Shown: positions 47,773-58,146, numbered from the stretch's first letter. The stretch is DNA of 64,000 bases from CBDEVH01 sp965243565 (GCA_965243565.1 OZ251571.1:1426001-1490000), one strand, 5' to 3'. Numbers and translations are program-made. Notes: generated by a model not told the origin, from the letters alone.

Positions 47773-48831
47773 ATGAAAAATAGTCAGTGTATCGTTATCG
47801 GCGCTGGTGTCAATGGTCTGGTAAGTGCATTAACCCTAAAACAACGCGGTTACGATGTGCTAATCATTGATAATAACAAGCCATCGGCATCGCAAGCAGG
47901 GGCTGGTATTTTATCCCCTCTACCGCCTTGGGCATACGCTGATAAAGTTCAAAAACTCGCCGCAATGGGGGCTCAAATGTATCCTGATTTACTCACCCAA
48001 TTGGGCAATCAATGTGACTATACGCCATCTGGCATGGCGGTTATTTGTGATAATGGAAAAAACAATTTAACGACTCATTACCAACGCACGCAGTGGTTTA
48101 AACAAAACGCCACACAGCCAATTGACACAAAACAAGTTTCATCCGCGCTAAAAGCGTCTTTATCGCCCATTAATTTATTGCCCACTATTGCAAGCATTAA
48201 CCCCATAAAATTAATAAATTGCCTAAAAAATTATTTGATAAATGAAATTATAGAAGATGAAATGATTGATTTTTCATTGAATAAGCATCAGATTAATCAC
48301 GTTAATCTAAAAAACAACACCGCTATTGCTTGTGAAATGCTCGTTTTAACAGCAGGGGCTTGGAGTGGGCAGTTTTTTTCTGATAAAGCCATTACAGTAA
48401 AACCAATACGAGGCCAGCTATTGGGATTTGATGCTCAGGCTATAGCGTTAAATCATATCATACTAGATGAAAGCGATGGTATGTATTGCTTACAAAGGCC
48501 GAATAAAAAACTGATTATTGGGAGCACGCTAGAAGATGTTGGTTTTAATAATTCTAATAGTATTGGTGGTATTCGCCAACTATGGAAAAAAGCCATTGCT
48601 TTTTTTCCTAAATTAAAACAATATCGCCCCACTGAGTCATGGTCGGGGCTTCGCCCTTTTTCAAGCAATCAACCATTGCTCATTGCCCGCCATCCATCTA
48701 TTAATAATTTATTTTTAAACACGGGACATTTTCGATACGGGCTAACCATGGCACCTGCCTCGGCGCAGCAACTGATTGATATTATCGAAGATAAACCAAT
48801 GGCTGGTAATTTGCCTTATTCAAGCAAATAA
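47773..48831 (+). CDS. thiO: ThiO-like glycine/D-amino-acid oxidase family FAD enzyme
   Basis: 352 residues, DAO fold. N-terminal VIGAGVNGLVSALTLKQRGY, substrate segment SQAGAGILSPLPPWAY typical of ThiO, GQLLGF and IIGSTLEDVGF, and C-terminal WSGLRPFSSNQPLLI...NTGHFRYGLTMAPASAQ. ThiO oxidises glycine to the iminoacetate needed for thiazole. No other thi gene is nearby, so the symbol is provisional. Starts 11 bases after ispH. Confidence 0.82.
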   Translation: MKNSQCIVIGAGVNGLVSALTLKQRGYDVLIIDNNKPSASQAGAGILSPLPPWAYADKVQKLAAMGAQMYPDLLTQLGNQCDYTPSGMAVICDNGKNNLTTHYQRTQWFKQNATQPIDTKQVSSALKASLSPINLLPTIASINPIKLINCLKNYLINEIIEDEMIDFSLNKHQINHVNLKNNTAIACEMLVLTAGAWSGQFFSDKAITVKPIRGQLLGFDAQAIALNHIILDESDGMYCLQRPNKKLIIGSTLEDVGFNNSNSIGGIRQLWKKAIAFFPKLKQYRPTESWSGLRPFSSNQPLLIARHPSINNLFLNTGHFRYGLTMAPASAQQLIDIIEDKPMAGNLPYSSK

Positions 48832-48871
48832 TACGACTATACGTCTGTTTTTATCGCCCACCTATAAAAAT

Positions 48872-48948
<77 letters not shown>

Positions 48949-49053
48949 AAATAAAAGATGGATTCTACACCGCCAAGAACGTTTTTATATCATTTGATTC
49001 TTATAAAAATTGATGTCAAGATGACTTAAATAACTATAGAATCACTCTTTTAT

Positions 49054-51174
49054 ATGAATACACTACTCGACTCATTAAACCCTCCCCAAAAAAAAGCGGT
49101 TTATCATGACAATGGCGGTGCCCTAGTACTAGCAGGGGCGGGTACTGGTAAAACCCGTGTGCTAACAGGCAGAATTTATAGATTATTACAAGAACAAAAG
49201 GCAGCACCTCACCAAATTTTAGCGGTTACTTTTACCAATAAAGCCGCCAATGAAATGAAAGAACGTTTGGAATCAGCCATGGATGGACGACTACCCTCTA
49301 TGATGATAGGCACTTTTCATGGCATTTGTCATCGTATTTTACGCAAACATGCTGCTAGTATTGGTCTGGATAAAAATTTTCAGATTTTAGACTCTCAAGA
49401 CCAGCTGACTTTTATACGCCGGCTTCTTAAAGAAAATAATATCGATTCCAAAGAATTCACCCCCAACGATGTTCGCTCTCAAATTAATCGTTGGAAAGAA
49501 GCGGGTAACCGCGTCAATAAAGTAACTATTGATAACCCCCGACAAAATAATTTTCTTGAAATTTACGCACACTACGAGACGGCTTGCCGTCAAGAAAATA
49601 AAGTCGATTTTTCTGAATTAATGCTCGCCACTTTAGAGTTATGGCAACAAAACAAACCTATACGAGAGCATTACGGACAACGCTTTCGCCATATTTTAGT
49701 GGACGAGTTACAAGACACTAATCAACAACAATTTGCATGGTTGCAATTACTTGACACCAAAGACAACCATTATTTTGGAGTCGGTGATGACGATCAGTCG
49801 ATTTACGCTTTTAGAGGAGCAGAGCCGATGATTATGCAGCGTTTTCAAAGCCAATTTCGTGCCAACTCTTTGATTCGTCTTGAAGCAAACTATCGCTCAG
49901 TTAAACCCATTTTGGATGCTGCCAATCACCTCATTCGCAAAAATGGTAATCGCTTGGGAAAAACTTTAATTCCCTCATTAGGAGATGGCGACAAAATTGC
50001 ATTACAAACCAGTTTTAACGAAATTGAAGAGGCCGAAGCCGTTAGCACGATAATTAAAGGGCAAATTTACCTAAAAACACCACCACAAGAAATTGCCATT
50101 TTATACCGTACCAATGCTCAAGCACGCCTATTAGAGCGTTCATTAATGGGTCATGGCATTGCTTATAAAGTATTTGGTGGACAACGTTTTTATGACAGGA
50201 TGGAAATAAAAAATGCCCTTGCCTATTTACGGTTGATTAACAATGATGATTCCGATAGCCTGTTGCGTATTATCAATTTTCCAACACGTGGTATCGGCAC
50301 AAAAAGTATTGATGGTTTGCAATTAGATAATCAGCTGTGGCAAGCATTTTATTCGTCCACTCATCCAAAAATAATGAATTTCAGACTGTTGCTTGAGGAT
50401 ATTCGCAGCCATGGCAGTAATCCATCTTTATCTGAAATAGTTCGTTTGGTTATTGAGCAATCTGGGATACTTGAACATTACGAACACCACAACGAACGAG
50501 AACGAGCGGATAATATTCGTGAATTAGTCAATGCTGCCGCCCAATTTGAAGCCAACTTTATAGCTGACGAAGAAGATTTTGCCGAACACCCGCTCAACCA
50601 TTTTATTGCCACCACCGCGTTACAAAGCGGTGGTGAAGAAAACACCCAACAACAAACCGTCAATTTAATGACGGTTCACGCCGCCAAAGGTTTGGAGTTT
50701 TCTCATGTCCATATCATTGGTTTGGAAGATGGCTTGTTCCCGCACGAAAATAGCTTTAATACGGCACAAGGACTTGAAGAAGAAAGGCGATTAATGTATG
50801 TTGCCATTACCCGTGCTAAAAATAACTTATCGCTTTATTACTCTCAAGAGCGTATGCAGTACGGCAAAAAAACATTTAACCCAGCGTCTCGTTTTCTTAC
50901 CGAATTACCAGCAGATTGTCTTAGCGGTAGTATAAAAAAAGCAGCTCCGATGCCAGATTTTCCAAAAATCCCCAAACACGAGCGCAATCCCTCTGATAAA
51001 AATAAATCATCCGACGGCTATCAGCGAGGAAATTTAATTTGCCACAAACGCTATGGCAACGGAGTTATATTAGGGCGTAGCGGTGCCGGTAAAGATTTAA
51101 AAATTGAGGTTGCATTTAAAAAACACGGTAAAAAAACATTTGTCGTTGCACTGGCACCCATAGAAAAAGTCTAG
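49054..51174 (+). CDS. uvrD: UvrD/Rep-family DNA helicase
   Basis: 706 residues, 3'-5' SF1A helicase for mismatch and excision repair. LNPPQKKAVYH (Q motif), LVLAGAGTGKTRVL (motif I), TFTNKAANEMKERL, GTFHGICHRIL, VDELQDTNQQQF (II), GDDDQSIYAFRGAEP (III), LEANYRS (IV), TVNLMTVHAAKGLEF (V) and YVAITRAKNNLSLYY (VI). C-terminal YQRGNLICHKRYGNGVILG is the UvrD Tudor-like end. uvrD preferred over rep because of this tail. Ends in a CTAG shared with the opposite gene. Confidence 0.95.
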   Translation: MNTLLDSLNPPQKKAVYHDNGGALVLAGAGTGKTRVLTGRIYRLLQEQKAAPHQILAVTFTNKAANEMKERLESAMDGRLPSMMIGTFHGICHRILRKHAASIGLDKNFQILDSQDQLTFIRRLLKENNIDSKEFTPNDVRSQINRWKEAGNRVNKVTIDNPRQNNFLEIYAHYETACRQENKVDFSELMLATLELWQQNKPIREHYGQRFRHILVDELQDTNQQQFAWLQLLDTKDNHYFGVGDDDQSIYAFRGAEPMIMQRFQSQFRANSLIRLEANYRSVKPILDAANHLIRKNGNRLGKTLIPSLGDGDKIALQTSFNEIEEAEAVSTIIKGQIYLKTPPQEIAILYRTNAQARLLERSLMGHGIAYKVFGGQRFYDRMEIKNALAYLRLINNDDSDSLLRIINFPTRGIGTKSIDGLQLDNQLWQAFYSSTHPKIMNFRLLLEDIRSHGSNPSLSEIVRLVIEQSGILEHYEHHNERERADNIRELVNAAAQFEANFIADEEDFAEHPLNHFIATTALQSGGEENTQQQTVNLMTVHAAKGLEFSHVHIIGLEDGLFPHENSFNTAQGLEEERRLMYVAITRAKNNLSLYYSQERMQYGKKTFNPASRFLTELPADCLSGSIKKAAPMPDFPKIPKHERNPSDKNKSSDGYQRGNLICHKRYGNGVILGRSGAGKDLKIEVAFKKHGKKTFVVALAPIEKV

Positions 51175-52826
51175 CTATTTTCTTGGCGTTCTTCACGGAT
51201 TAGGGTGTCGTGGTTAGCAGACAATATATTTTCATCGATAATACCCAATAATTGTCCTTGCTCTACCACTGCCAATATATGTTGTTTTTCTAATTGCATC
51301 AGCCGTAATGTCTGTATCATCGATTGCGAACTTTCTACGGCAAGAGGATTTTTAGGCGCGATACTACCGATGGCTTGTGTTTTATCTTGTACTGCCACAA
51401 TCTCAAATAGTTTTAATTGCCCCATAAACTGTGAGTCTTCATTGATAATAAAGACGTCGTTACTTTTAACGTCAATGGCGGTTTTTATCACTTCGTTAAT
51501 TGAACAACTGCTTTTTACAATACAGTTTGCGGGTTGCACAAAAGCGGCAATGCTATGAGTTTGAAAGATCCACTCATCTCGTCGAATACGCATATCATCT
51601 CCATTATTGGCTAAAATCTGCATATCATAATAAGACAATCCACCTAATTTAGAATGAAGGCGAGTGGCAATCGACACACAAATAGTTGCCATAATGGCGG
51701 TTTGATAATTTTGTGAAAATTCCATTACCAGTAATATGGCGGTCATCGGTGCTCCAATAACAGGTGCGGTTAATGCCACCATACCGCATAAAATAGCCAT
51801 CGGTAACGGCACAATGACAGCAAAACCACTCCAAAACCAGACTATTATATTAAACAGCAACGCACCCAATAGCCCACCAATAACCAACGTTGGGCTTACA
51901 ATGCCACCTGCGTAGCCCACACTCAAGCATAATATGGTAGCCACGATTTTTGCCACCAATAGCCATACAATTATATTGCCATCAAAAAGCCCCGCTATTG
52001 CTGCTTCTATAATGGATGTGTTATCGCTCAAATTAGGTATCAGTAAAAGTAATCCACCGGTTAATAACCCTATCAACGGCAATCGCCAGAGCAAAGGCAA
52101 GCCTTTACTCTGGCGATTGAGTAAAAAGATTGAATGAACATAAGCATAGGCAAGTAAACCCAATAATACCCCCAATAAAACAAAAAACAAAAACGCGATA
52201 ATACCAATTTGTGGTGAGCTGTCTATTTCTAAAAGCAAAGGGCGATTAAATAAATCGGTGGATACAATATAACCCACCACTGCACAAACCGCCACCGGTG
52301 CAAATGAGCGAATCGAAAAATGCCGTAAGATTACTTCGTGTGCAAACATTAAGCCAGTAATAGGGGCATTAAACGCCGCCGCAATGGCAGCGGCAACACC
52401 ACAAGCAGCACTGATTGGAGGAGAAATTTGCACAAACCGCTGCAGCTTGCTTATTGCCATCCCCACACTCCCACCCAAATGGGCAATAGGACCATATTGT
52501 CCAACAGAAAGTCCACCACCTATGGATAAAAAAGTACCCAACGCAGCAATCAAATCTTTTTTCCAAGTGTTGTCAATACGCCGTTGTGCGACCAAAATTA
52601 TCTCACCCAAATTAGCAAAGGATGTTTGCTGATGCGTGCGTAAAATAAGCGCGCAAACAACACCAACACACGTTGGTATAAGCAATGCTAACCACCAGTA
52701 TTGTGCGTACAATGATAGATTGAATTTAAGAACAGCCAGTGCACCATCAATAAACAATATACCAATTAATGCCGATGCAAATCCAATGACAGCAAAAATA
52801 ACAAAAGAAAAAAGGGTCGCAAACAT
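51171..52826 (-). CDS. ClC-family chloride channel/antiporter with CBS pair
   Basis: 551 residues: about ten membrane helices then two CBS domains (residues about 420-545). Recognisable ClC motifs: SIGGGLSVGQYGPIAHLGG, AAAIAAAFNAPITGLMFAHEVIL, and GYAGGIVSPTLVIGGLLGA. The GREGP motif of classical ClCs, which carries the gating glutamate, reads GQYGP here, with Tyr in its place; the GSGIP motif also is not evident. Proton coupling may therefore be altered. Its stop and that of uvrD overlap in one CTAG (51171-51174). Confidence 0.88.
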   Translation of the reverse strand: MFATLFSFVIFAVIGFASALIGILFIDGALAVLKFNLSLYAQYWWLALLIPTCVGVVCALILRTHQQTSFANLGEIILVAQRRIDNTWKKDLIAALGTFLSIGGGLSVGQYGPIAHLGGSVGMAISKLQRFVQISPPISAACGVAAAIAAAFNAPITGLMFAHEVILRHFSIRSFAPVAVCAVVGYIVSTDLFNRPLLLEIDSSPQIGIIAFLFFVLLGVLLGLLAYAYVHSIFLLNRQSKGLPLLWRLPLIGLLTGGLLLLIPNLSDNTSIIEAAIAGLFDGNIIVWLLVAKIVATILCLSVGYAGGIVSPTLVIGGLLGALLFNIIVWFWSGFAVIVPLPMAILCGMVALTAPVIGAPMTAILLVMEFSQNYQTAIMATICVSIATRLHSKLGGLSYYDMQILANNGDDMRIRRDEWIFQTHSIAAFVQPANCIVKSSCSINEVIKTAIDVKSNDVFIINEDSQFMGQLKLFEIVAVQDKTQAIGSIAPKNPLAVESSQSMIQTLRLMQLEKQHILAVVEQGQLLGIIDENILSANHDTLIREERQENS

Positions 52827-52915
52827 AGTTTAACCAGTTATACACCAAACTATAAAGTATTGGCAATCAAATTTTGCGTAACTTAGAAAAAAGGCTGATA
52901 GAATCACCCTCTTTA

Positions 52916-52990
52916 GGGCACTTAGCTCAGTGGTAGAGCACTGTCTTCACACGGCAGGGGTCGCTGGTTCAATCCCAGCAGTGCCCACCA
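52916..52990 (+). tRNA. tRNA-Val (CAC)
   Basis: 75 nt, CCA encoded. Acceptor GGGCACT/AGTGCCC, anticodon loop TTCACAC with anticodon CAC. Many gammaproteobacteria such as E. coli decode GUG with TAC only, so a dedicated CAC species is notable. Confidence 0.94.
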
Positions 52991-52993
52991 ACT

Positions 52994-53605
52994 TTAACGT
53001 TTAGAGTGTCTTCTTGCTGTGCGAATACGAAAATCGTTAGATAAAGAAGGGGTATAGCCAAACCACAACCGTTTGAGGGTTTCATCACCAAAAATAAAGT
53101 GATGAATAACCACTACTGAGAATAAAATCCAAGCAGATAAACCGGCGAGTGTGATACTGGCAGAATAGTGTAAATCGCCTATGTTAGAGGTGGTGAATAT
53201 ATAGTCAGCAAAAACGCTATTAGAGCCAAATAATTTGGGTAGTGCTGTGCCAAACAAGGTATAAGTTTTTCCTTGTAATTGTACCATTCCAATATCGATG
53301 AAAAAATGTGCAAAAACGCACAAATACAGCAACCAACGAGCAATAAAATCACCAGTCTTAATGATAAAAGAATCAACTGACACGGGCTCTAAACTACTCG
53401 TTAATAATTTTAAAAAGAGCTGTATCAACAATAATATAAACAAAAATTGCACACCCATTAAATGCGATTCATCAAGACTTATAGCCGCTTTTGAAAATAG
53501 TGTTCCTTCTCGATAATTAAGAAACAATAATCCTAAAATACCAAAGGAAAATAACCAATGTAAAATTAATATAACCCATCCATATTTTAGTTTTGTGTTA
53601 AACAT
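52994..53605 (-). CDS. Cytochrome b561 family protein
   Basis: 203 residues with four membrane helices. Helix 1 YGWVILILHWLFSFG carries the first His, helix 2 follows ESHLMGVQF, helix 3 WLLYLCVFAHFFID, and the last AWILFSVVVIHHFIFGDETLKRLW has the b561 HH..D..L pattern. Likely a di-heme quinol- or redox-linked membrane protein. Partner unknown. Starts only three bases after the convergent tRNA-Val. Confidence 0.85.
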   Translation of the reverse strand: MFNTKLKYGWVILILHWLFSFGILGLLFLNYREGTLFSKAAISLDESHLMGVQFLFILLLIQLFLKLLTSSLEPVSVDSFIIKTGDFIARWLLYLCVFAHFFIDIGMVQLQGKTYTLFGTALPKLFGSNSVFADYIFTTSNIGDLHYSASITLAGLSAWILFSVVVIHHFIFGDETLKRLWFGYTPSLSNDFRIRTARRHSKR

Positions 53606-53689
53606 ATATAAAAAAACCCTCTCTTGGTTATAGTCGTAACATTATTCATAACAGTCAATAGCTATATTATAGATATAGTTAACAAAAAA

Positions 53690-56446
53690 TTAACCTTTTA
53701 TTTTTAATAAGACGTTATCTTTATCGACAAGCAATGTTTTTTGCCTTTGTTGTTTTTTGTCAATAATTTCCAAATTGGCTTTTTCCAAAAATTGCGCATT
53801 GCTTAATACTTGGTTAAGTTGTGCCAGTTCTTTTTCTATCTTTTCTAAATCCTGTTTAAACCGTTCTTGTAGTGCTTTTGAATTACTATCATATTGTAAT
53901 GCAACTTGAATATTACCCACACGTGCATTAAGTAAATCATCGGGCATAGATTTTGGTGGTAAGATTTCAACCTTTGAAATACCAACCAACCGCGCAATAT
54001 AAGGACTCATTTTTTCGACTCCCTCACCCGATAACAACAGCGTTAATGGCACATCGCCAGTGGGGACTTCACGCTTTAAACGGCGGGCTTCTTCAACCAA
54101 TTTTTTACAACATTCAAAAGCCGCTTCGGCATTTTCATTTATCTCTTCATTATTAACCTGCGGGTAAGCCGCTAACATAATAGAGTCCGTTTTAGGTGCA
54201 TCAGTTAATCCAATGACCTTTTGCCAAAGCTCTTCGGTAATAAAGGGAATAACAGGATGACACAAACGCAGTCCTGTCTCCAGAACAGTCAATAATGTTT
54301 TTTTGGTATTGGCGACAACCTGCTCATCTCCATACCGAATCTGAATTTTTGCCAATTCTAAATACCAATCGCAAAAACCATTCCAAAAAAATTGATACAT
54401 TTCATGGGCGGCCAAATCAAAGCGATAAATCGCAAAATTTTCTTCGATGGTTTGCTTGGCACGTTGCAGTCGACTAAGTATCCACGCATCAAAAACCATT
54501 AAATCAGACTGTCTTTCAGTATTTGGCGTAAATTGACTATCACACACACCCAACGTAAAACGAGTTGCATTCCATAACTTGTCACAAAAATGATGATAAC
54601 CATCACAACGCGATAAATCAAATTTAATATCACGACCATAAGATGCCAAAGAAGCAAAAGTAAAACGCAATGCATCTACGCCATAGGCTCGAATACCATC
54701 GGGAAAATGCTTTTTGGTATCACTAATAATAGTCTCGGCTTGTTTGGGATTCATCAAATGATTGGTTCTTTTCGCCAATAAATCTTCCAACGATATGCCA
54801 TCAATAATATCGAGTGGATCGAGTATATTACCGCGTGATTTGCTCATTTTATTGCCATCAGCATCGCGTACCAACCCAGTAATATAAACTTCTTTAAACG
54901 GCGTATCTTTCATAAAATGATCGGTCATCATCGCCATACGTGCCACCCAAAAGAAAATAATATCAAACCCCGTTACCAATATTGATGTCGGAAAATAAGC
55001 CCGAAAATGATCATTATCATGGTCGGGCCAACCCAATGTTGAAAAAGCCCACAATGACGATGAATACCATGTATCAAGTACATCTGCGTCTTGTCTAAGA
55101 GTTTTACCACCGGCCTGTTGTTTGGCAGCTGCTTCGTCTTTGGCAACATAAATATTATTGTCGTCATCATACCAAGCAGGGATTTGATGCCCCCAACGTA
55201 ATTGACGTGAAATACACCAATCATGAATATTATTAAGCCAATGTTGGTAAACTTTTTCCCAATTTTGTGGCACGAAATTTAGTTTTTCATCCGCCACCAA
55301 AGCCAATGCTTTTTTAGCCAATGGCTCTGCCTTCAAAAACCATTGGTCCGTCAGCATGGGTTCGACTACTACACCTGTTCGGTCACCGCGTGGCAGTTTG
55401 TAGCGGTGAGGCTGTTTTTTAGTCAAATACTGTTGCTTTTCCAAATCATCCACAATGTGATTTCTTGCCTCAAAGCGATCCATGCCTTGATACTTTGGCG
55501 GGGCATTTTCATTCATTTTTGCATCAGGTGTTAATAATACCAATATTGGAATGTTTTTGTCAGGATGACGATTCGCCACCTCAAAATCGTTAAAATCATG
55601 TGCAGCGGTAATTTTGACACAGCCCGAACCAAAATCCGGCTCTACATACTCATCTGCAATAATCTCAATTGATCGCGGTGGATCGGTTAGTGGCACCCAA
55701 ACTCGCTTCCCCAATAACGGCTGAAAACGTTTGTCATCTGGATGTACGGCAATAGCGCCATCTACCAATATAGTCTCTGGTCTGGTCGTGCCTATAGTAA
55801 TTCCTTCATCAGGATTATCAACATAAGGATAACGGACATAGTACATCATGCCCTCTTCTTCTTCACTGACCACCTCTAAATCAGACACCGCTGTCAGTAA
55901 TACCGGATCCCAATTAACCAAACGCTTGCCACGATAAATAAGCCCTTGTTCGTACAAGGCAACAAATGAATCTACCACTGCTTTTGATAAACCTTCATCC
56001 ATTGTAAAGCGTTCGCGCCCCCAATCACAGGATGTCCCCATTCGTCGCATTTGTTTGGTAATCGTATTACCCGACTGCTCTTTCCACTGCCAAGCGTGGT
56101 CTAAAAATTCTTGTCGTGTTAGTGAAGCGGCATCAATCCCTTGTTTTTCGAGCTCACGCGTCACTACAATTTGGGTGGCAATACCAGCGTGGTCTGTACC
56201 TACTTGCCAAAGCGTGTTTTTGCCCAACATCCGTTGATACCGAATCAAGGTGTCCATTAGGGTATGTTGAAACGCATGCCCCATGTGTAATGTACCGGTT
56301 ACATTAGGTGGTGGCAATAAAATACTGTAATTGTCTTTATCTGGCTGCGGATCCGACGAAAAGTAGCCGCTTTCTTCCCACTGTTGATATAGTTTTTCGA
56401 TATTATCAAAATTATAATGCTTGTCAAGCAACCAGTTGTTATCCAT
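53690..56446 (-). CDS. valS: Valyl-tRNA synthetase
   Basis: 918 residues from ATG 56446 (MDNNWLLDKHYN); the frame is open to 56497 but family N-termini favour the internal Met. Class I signatures: PPPNVTGTLHMGHAF (HIGH) near residue 43 and NKMSKSRGN (KMSKS) near 530. The CP1 editing domain holds TTRPETILVD; the C-terminus has a coiled-coil arm (EKIEKELAQLNQVLSNAQFL). A tRNA-Val lies 700 bases away. Confidence 0.97.
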   Translation of the reverse strand: MDNNWLLDKHYNFDNIEKLYQQWEESGYFSSDPQPDKDNYSILLPPPNVTGTLHMGHAFQHTLMDTLIRYQRMLGKNTLWQVGTDHAGIATQIVVTRELEKQGIDAASLTRQEFLDHAWQWKEQSGNTITKQMRRMGTSCDWGRERFTMDEGLSKAVVDSFVALYEQGLIYRGKRLVNWDPVLLTAVSDLEVVSEEEEGMMYYVRYPYVDNPDEGITIGTTRPETILVDGAIAVHPDDKRFQPLLGKRVWVPLTDPPRSIEIIADEYVEPDFGSGCVKITAAHDFNDFEVANRHPDKNIPILVLLTPDAKMNENAPPKYQGMDRFEARNHIVDDLEKQQYLTKKQPHRYKLPRGDRTGVVVEPMLTDQWFLKAEPLAKKALALVADEKLNFVPQNWEKVYQHWLNNIHDWCISRQLRWGHQIPAWYDDDNNIYVAKDEAAAKQQAGGKTLRQDADVLDTWYSSSLWAFSTLGWPDHDNDHFRAYFPTSILVTGFDIIFFWVARMAMMTDHFMKDTPFKEVYITGLVRDADGNKMSKSRGNILDPLDIIDGISLEDLLAKRTNHLMNPKQAETIISDTKKHFPDGIRAYGVDALRFTFASLASYGRDIKFDLSRCDGYHHFCDKLWNATRFTLGVCDSQFTPNTERQSDLMVFDAWILSRLQRAKQTIEENFAIYRFDLAAHEMYQFFWNGFCDWYLELAKIQIRYGDEQVVANTKKTLLTVLETGLRLCHPVIPFITEELWQKVIGLTDAPKTDSIMLAAYPQVNNEEINENAEAAFECCKKLVEEARRLKREVPTGDVPLTLLLSGEGVEKMSPYIARLVGISKVEILPPKSMPDDLLNARVGNIQVALQYDSNSKALQERFKQDLEKIEKELAQLNQVLSNAQFLEKANLEIIDKKQQRQKTLLVDKDNVLLKIKG

Positions 56447-56656
56447 AAATTTGATTCTACCAAAATCAACCGATACCGCTGTACAGTATTTTAACATTTA
56501 CGATGTTAATTGACTACAGTCTCTGCATAACGGACAATCACCTGTTCAATCTTGTAATTTGGTCTTACCCTTTAATACAAATCCATGTCCATGCCTCTTA
56601 TTAAAAATATACAATAGAGTAAACATTAAGAAAATCTTTTTATATGTTATAAAAAT

Positions 56657-56720
56657 TTGTAATATAATATATTTTTGTGCATAATATGTAGTAGCCACTA
56701 TAAATCACTGTGGTTACTAC
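56657..56720 (+). promoter_or_regulatory. Predicted amt promoter and 5'-UTR hairpin
   Basis: TTGTAA (56657-56662), a 17-base spacer and CATAAT (56680-56685) fit a sigma-70 promoter. Immediately after, GTAGTAGCCAC (56688-56698) pairs with GTGGTTACTAC (56710-56720), 11 bp with one G-T, loop 11. The mRNA would start in or at this hairpin. AAGGAGG precedes amt ATG 56754. No NtrC or sigma-54 site is evident. The rest of 56447-56656 shows nothing else. Confidence 0.45.
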
Positions 56721-56753
56721 AACTTATTACATTAAATTCTTAAGGAGGAAACC

Positions 56754-58127
56754 ATGGAAGAACTAATGCTTATGGCGCAAACAACCAATCGGATGTTTGC
56801 CGAGACATACTATTACCTTACTATCCCATTGATGATGATTATCCACGCTGGATTTTTAGCCTATGAAATGGGCGCAACCAGAGTAAAAAATGTTTTATCG
56901 TCAGGGATTAAAAATCTCTTGGCATTTGCGTTTGTCATCGTTACTTTTTATTTATTCGGGTGGTGGTTCTACTGGGCGTTGCCAACTGGTCTCACTCTAT
57001 CAGCAGGTCCTGCAGGAATATCAGGCGCTGAATATGCGAATTCTATTGCCTTACCTTGGGGTGCATCAGCACAATACATGGGTCCCAATATTGCAGACAA
57101 TGCCTCTGGCGTTTTTTGGGGTGCATTTGCGCTATTTGCTGCAACCACTGCCTCCATTATGTCAGGCGCGGTAATTGAGAGAATCCAGACCACTGGATTT
57201 GCAATCTGTGCAATTGTACTAGGCTCATTCGCTTGGGTCGTTGCTGCCGCTTGGGGCTGGCATGCTGATGGCTGGTTGGTCACCAAATTTGGCGTACACG
57301 ATTTTGGTGCGGCTGGATTGGTACACGCTGTTGCTGGTTTCTTTGCGCTTGGAGTATTAATTCCACTCGGTCCACGCCTTGGCAAATTTAACAAAGACGG
57401 CTCTGCCAACCACATAGCAGGACATAATATGCCACTTACCGTAACGGGCTTGATGCTCATTATTGTCGGCTTCTTTGGCTTTTTGATGGCCTGTATTATC
57501 GTTCCCGGCGAAGCATGGAGTTGGTTTGCTGATAAAGGCGCTACAATCTATGGCACACCTATTACGCTATCGGCATTGGCATTTAATATTATCATGGCGG
57601 TTTCTGGTGGTATCATCGGCGCATGGATTATCACCAAAGATCCATTCTGGATGATGTCTGGTGCACTCGCTGGTATTATTTCAGTCGCATCAGGATTGGA
57701 CATCTACTTCCCATCTCACGTACTTATTATTTCGTTCTCCGCAGGTATTTTGCTTAAACCTGCAGCAGATTTGCTAGAAAAATTTGGGATTGATGATGCC
57801 GTTGGAGCCGTTACAGTACATGGCACAATCGGACTATATGGTGTCATAATGTTAGGTGTTTTTGCATCGGGTTATCCTGCATTGCAAGGCGATGTTGGCG
57901 TTGCCACCATCAGCTTAGGCGGACAATTAGTTGGCGCTGTTGTATTCTTTGCATTGGGCTTTGTTCCCGGTTACATTACCGCTATTACTCTCAACGCATT
58001 TGGTATGTTACGTGTTCCTGATGAAGTGCAACGCTTAGGGCTTGATTTTGTCAAAGTCCCAGCGCAAGCATATCCTGAAGGTATTCCCGCACCAGCACCA
58101 AAATCAGACAACCAAACCAACAACTAA
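56754..58127 (+). CDS. amt: Ammonium transporter
   Basis: 457 residues, eleven membrane helices. SGAVIERIQTTGFAI (conserved Asp position region), AAGLVHAVAGFFALGVLIPLGPRLGKF (first pore His), and VGAVTVHGTIGLYGVIMLG (second pore His) are typical Amt. The TVHG and LVHA twin-His pair is intact. No glnK lies beside it; instead a 56-residue membrane protein follows. Strong AAGGAGG ribosome-binding site. Confidence 0.95.
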   Translation: MEELMLMAQTTNRMFAETYYYLTIPLMMIIHAGFLAYEMGATRVKNVLSSGIKNLLAFAFVIVTFYLFGWWFYWALPTGLTLSAGPAGISGAEYANSIALPWGASAQYMGPNIADNASGVFWGAFALFAATTASIMSGAVIERIQTTGFAICAIVLGSFAWVVAAAWGWHADGWLVTKFGVHDFGAAGLVHAVAGFFALGVLIPLGPRLGKFNKDGSANHIAGHNMPLTVTGLMLIIVGFFGFLMACIIVPGEAWSWFADKGATIYGTPITLSALAFNIIMAVSGGIIGAWIITKDPFWMMSGALAGIISVASGLDIYFPSHVLIISFSAGILLKPAADLLEKFGIDDAVGAVTVHGTIGLYGVIMLGVFASGYPALQGDVGVATISLGGQLVGAVVFFALGFVPGYITAITLNAFGMLRVPDEVQRLGLDFVKVPAQAYPEGIPAPAPKSDNQTNN

Positions 58128-58146
58128 ACATTAGGAGATATTAATT

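Noticed and set aside
52827..52915. Possible prophage attachment at tRNA-Val
   Set aside because: No integrase and no repeated tRNA 3' end found in the window.
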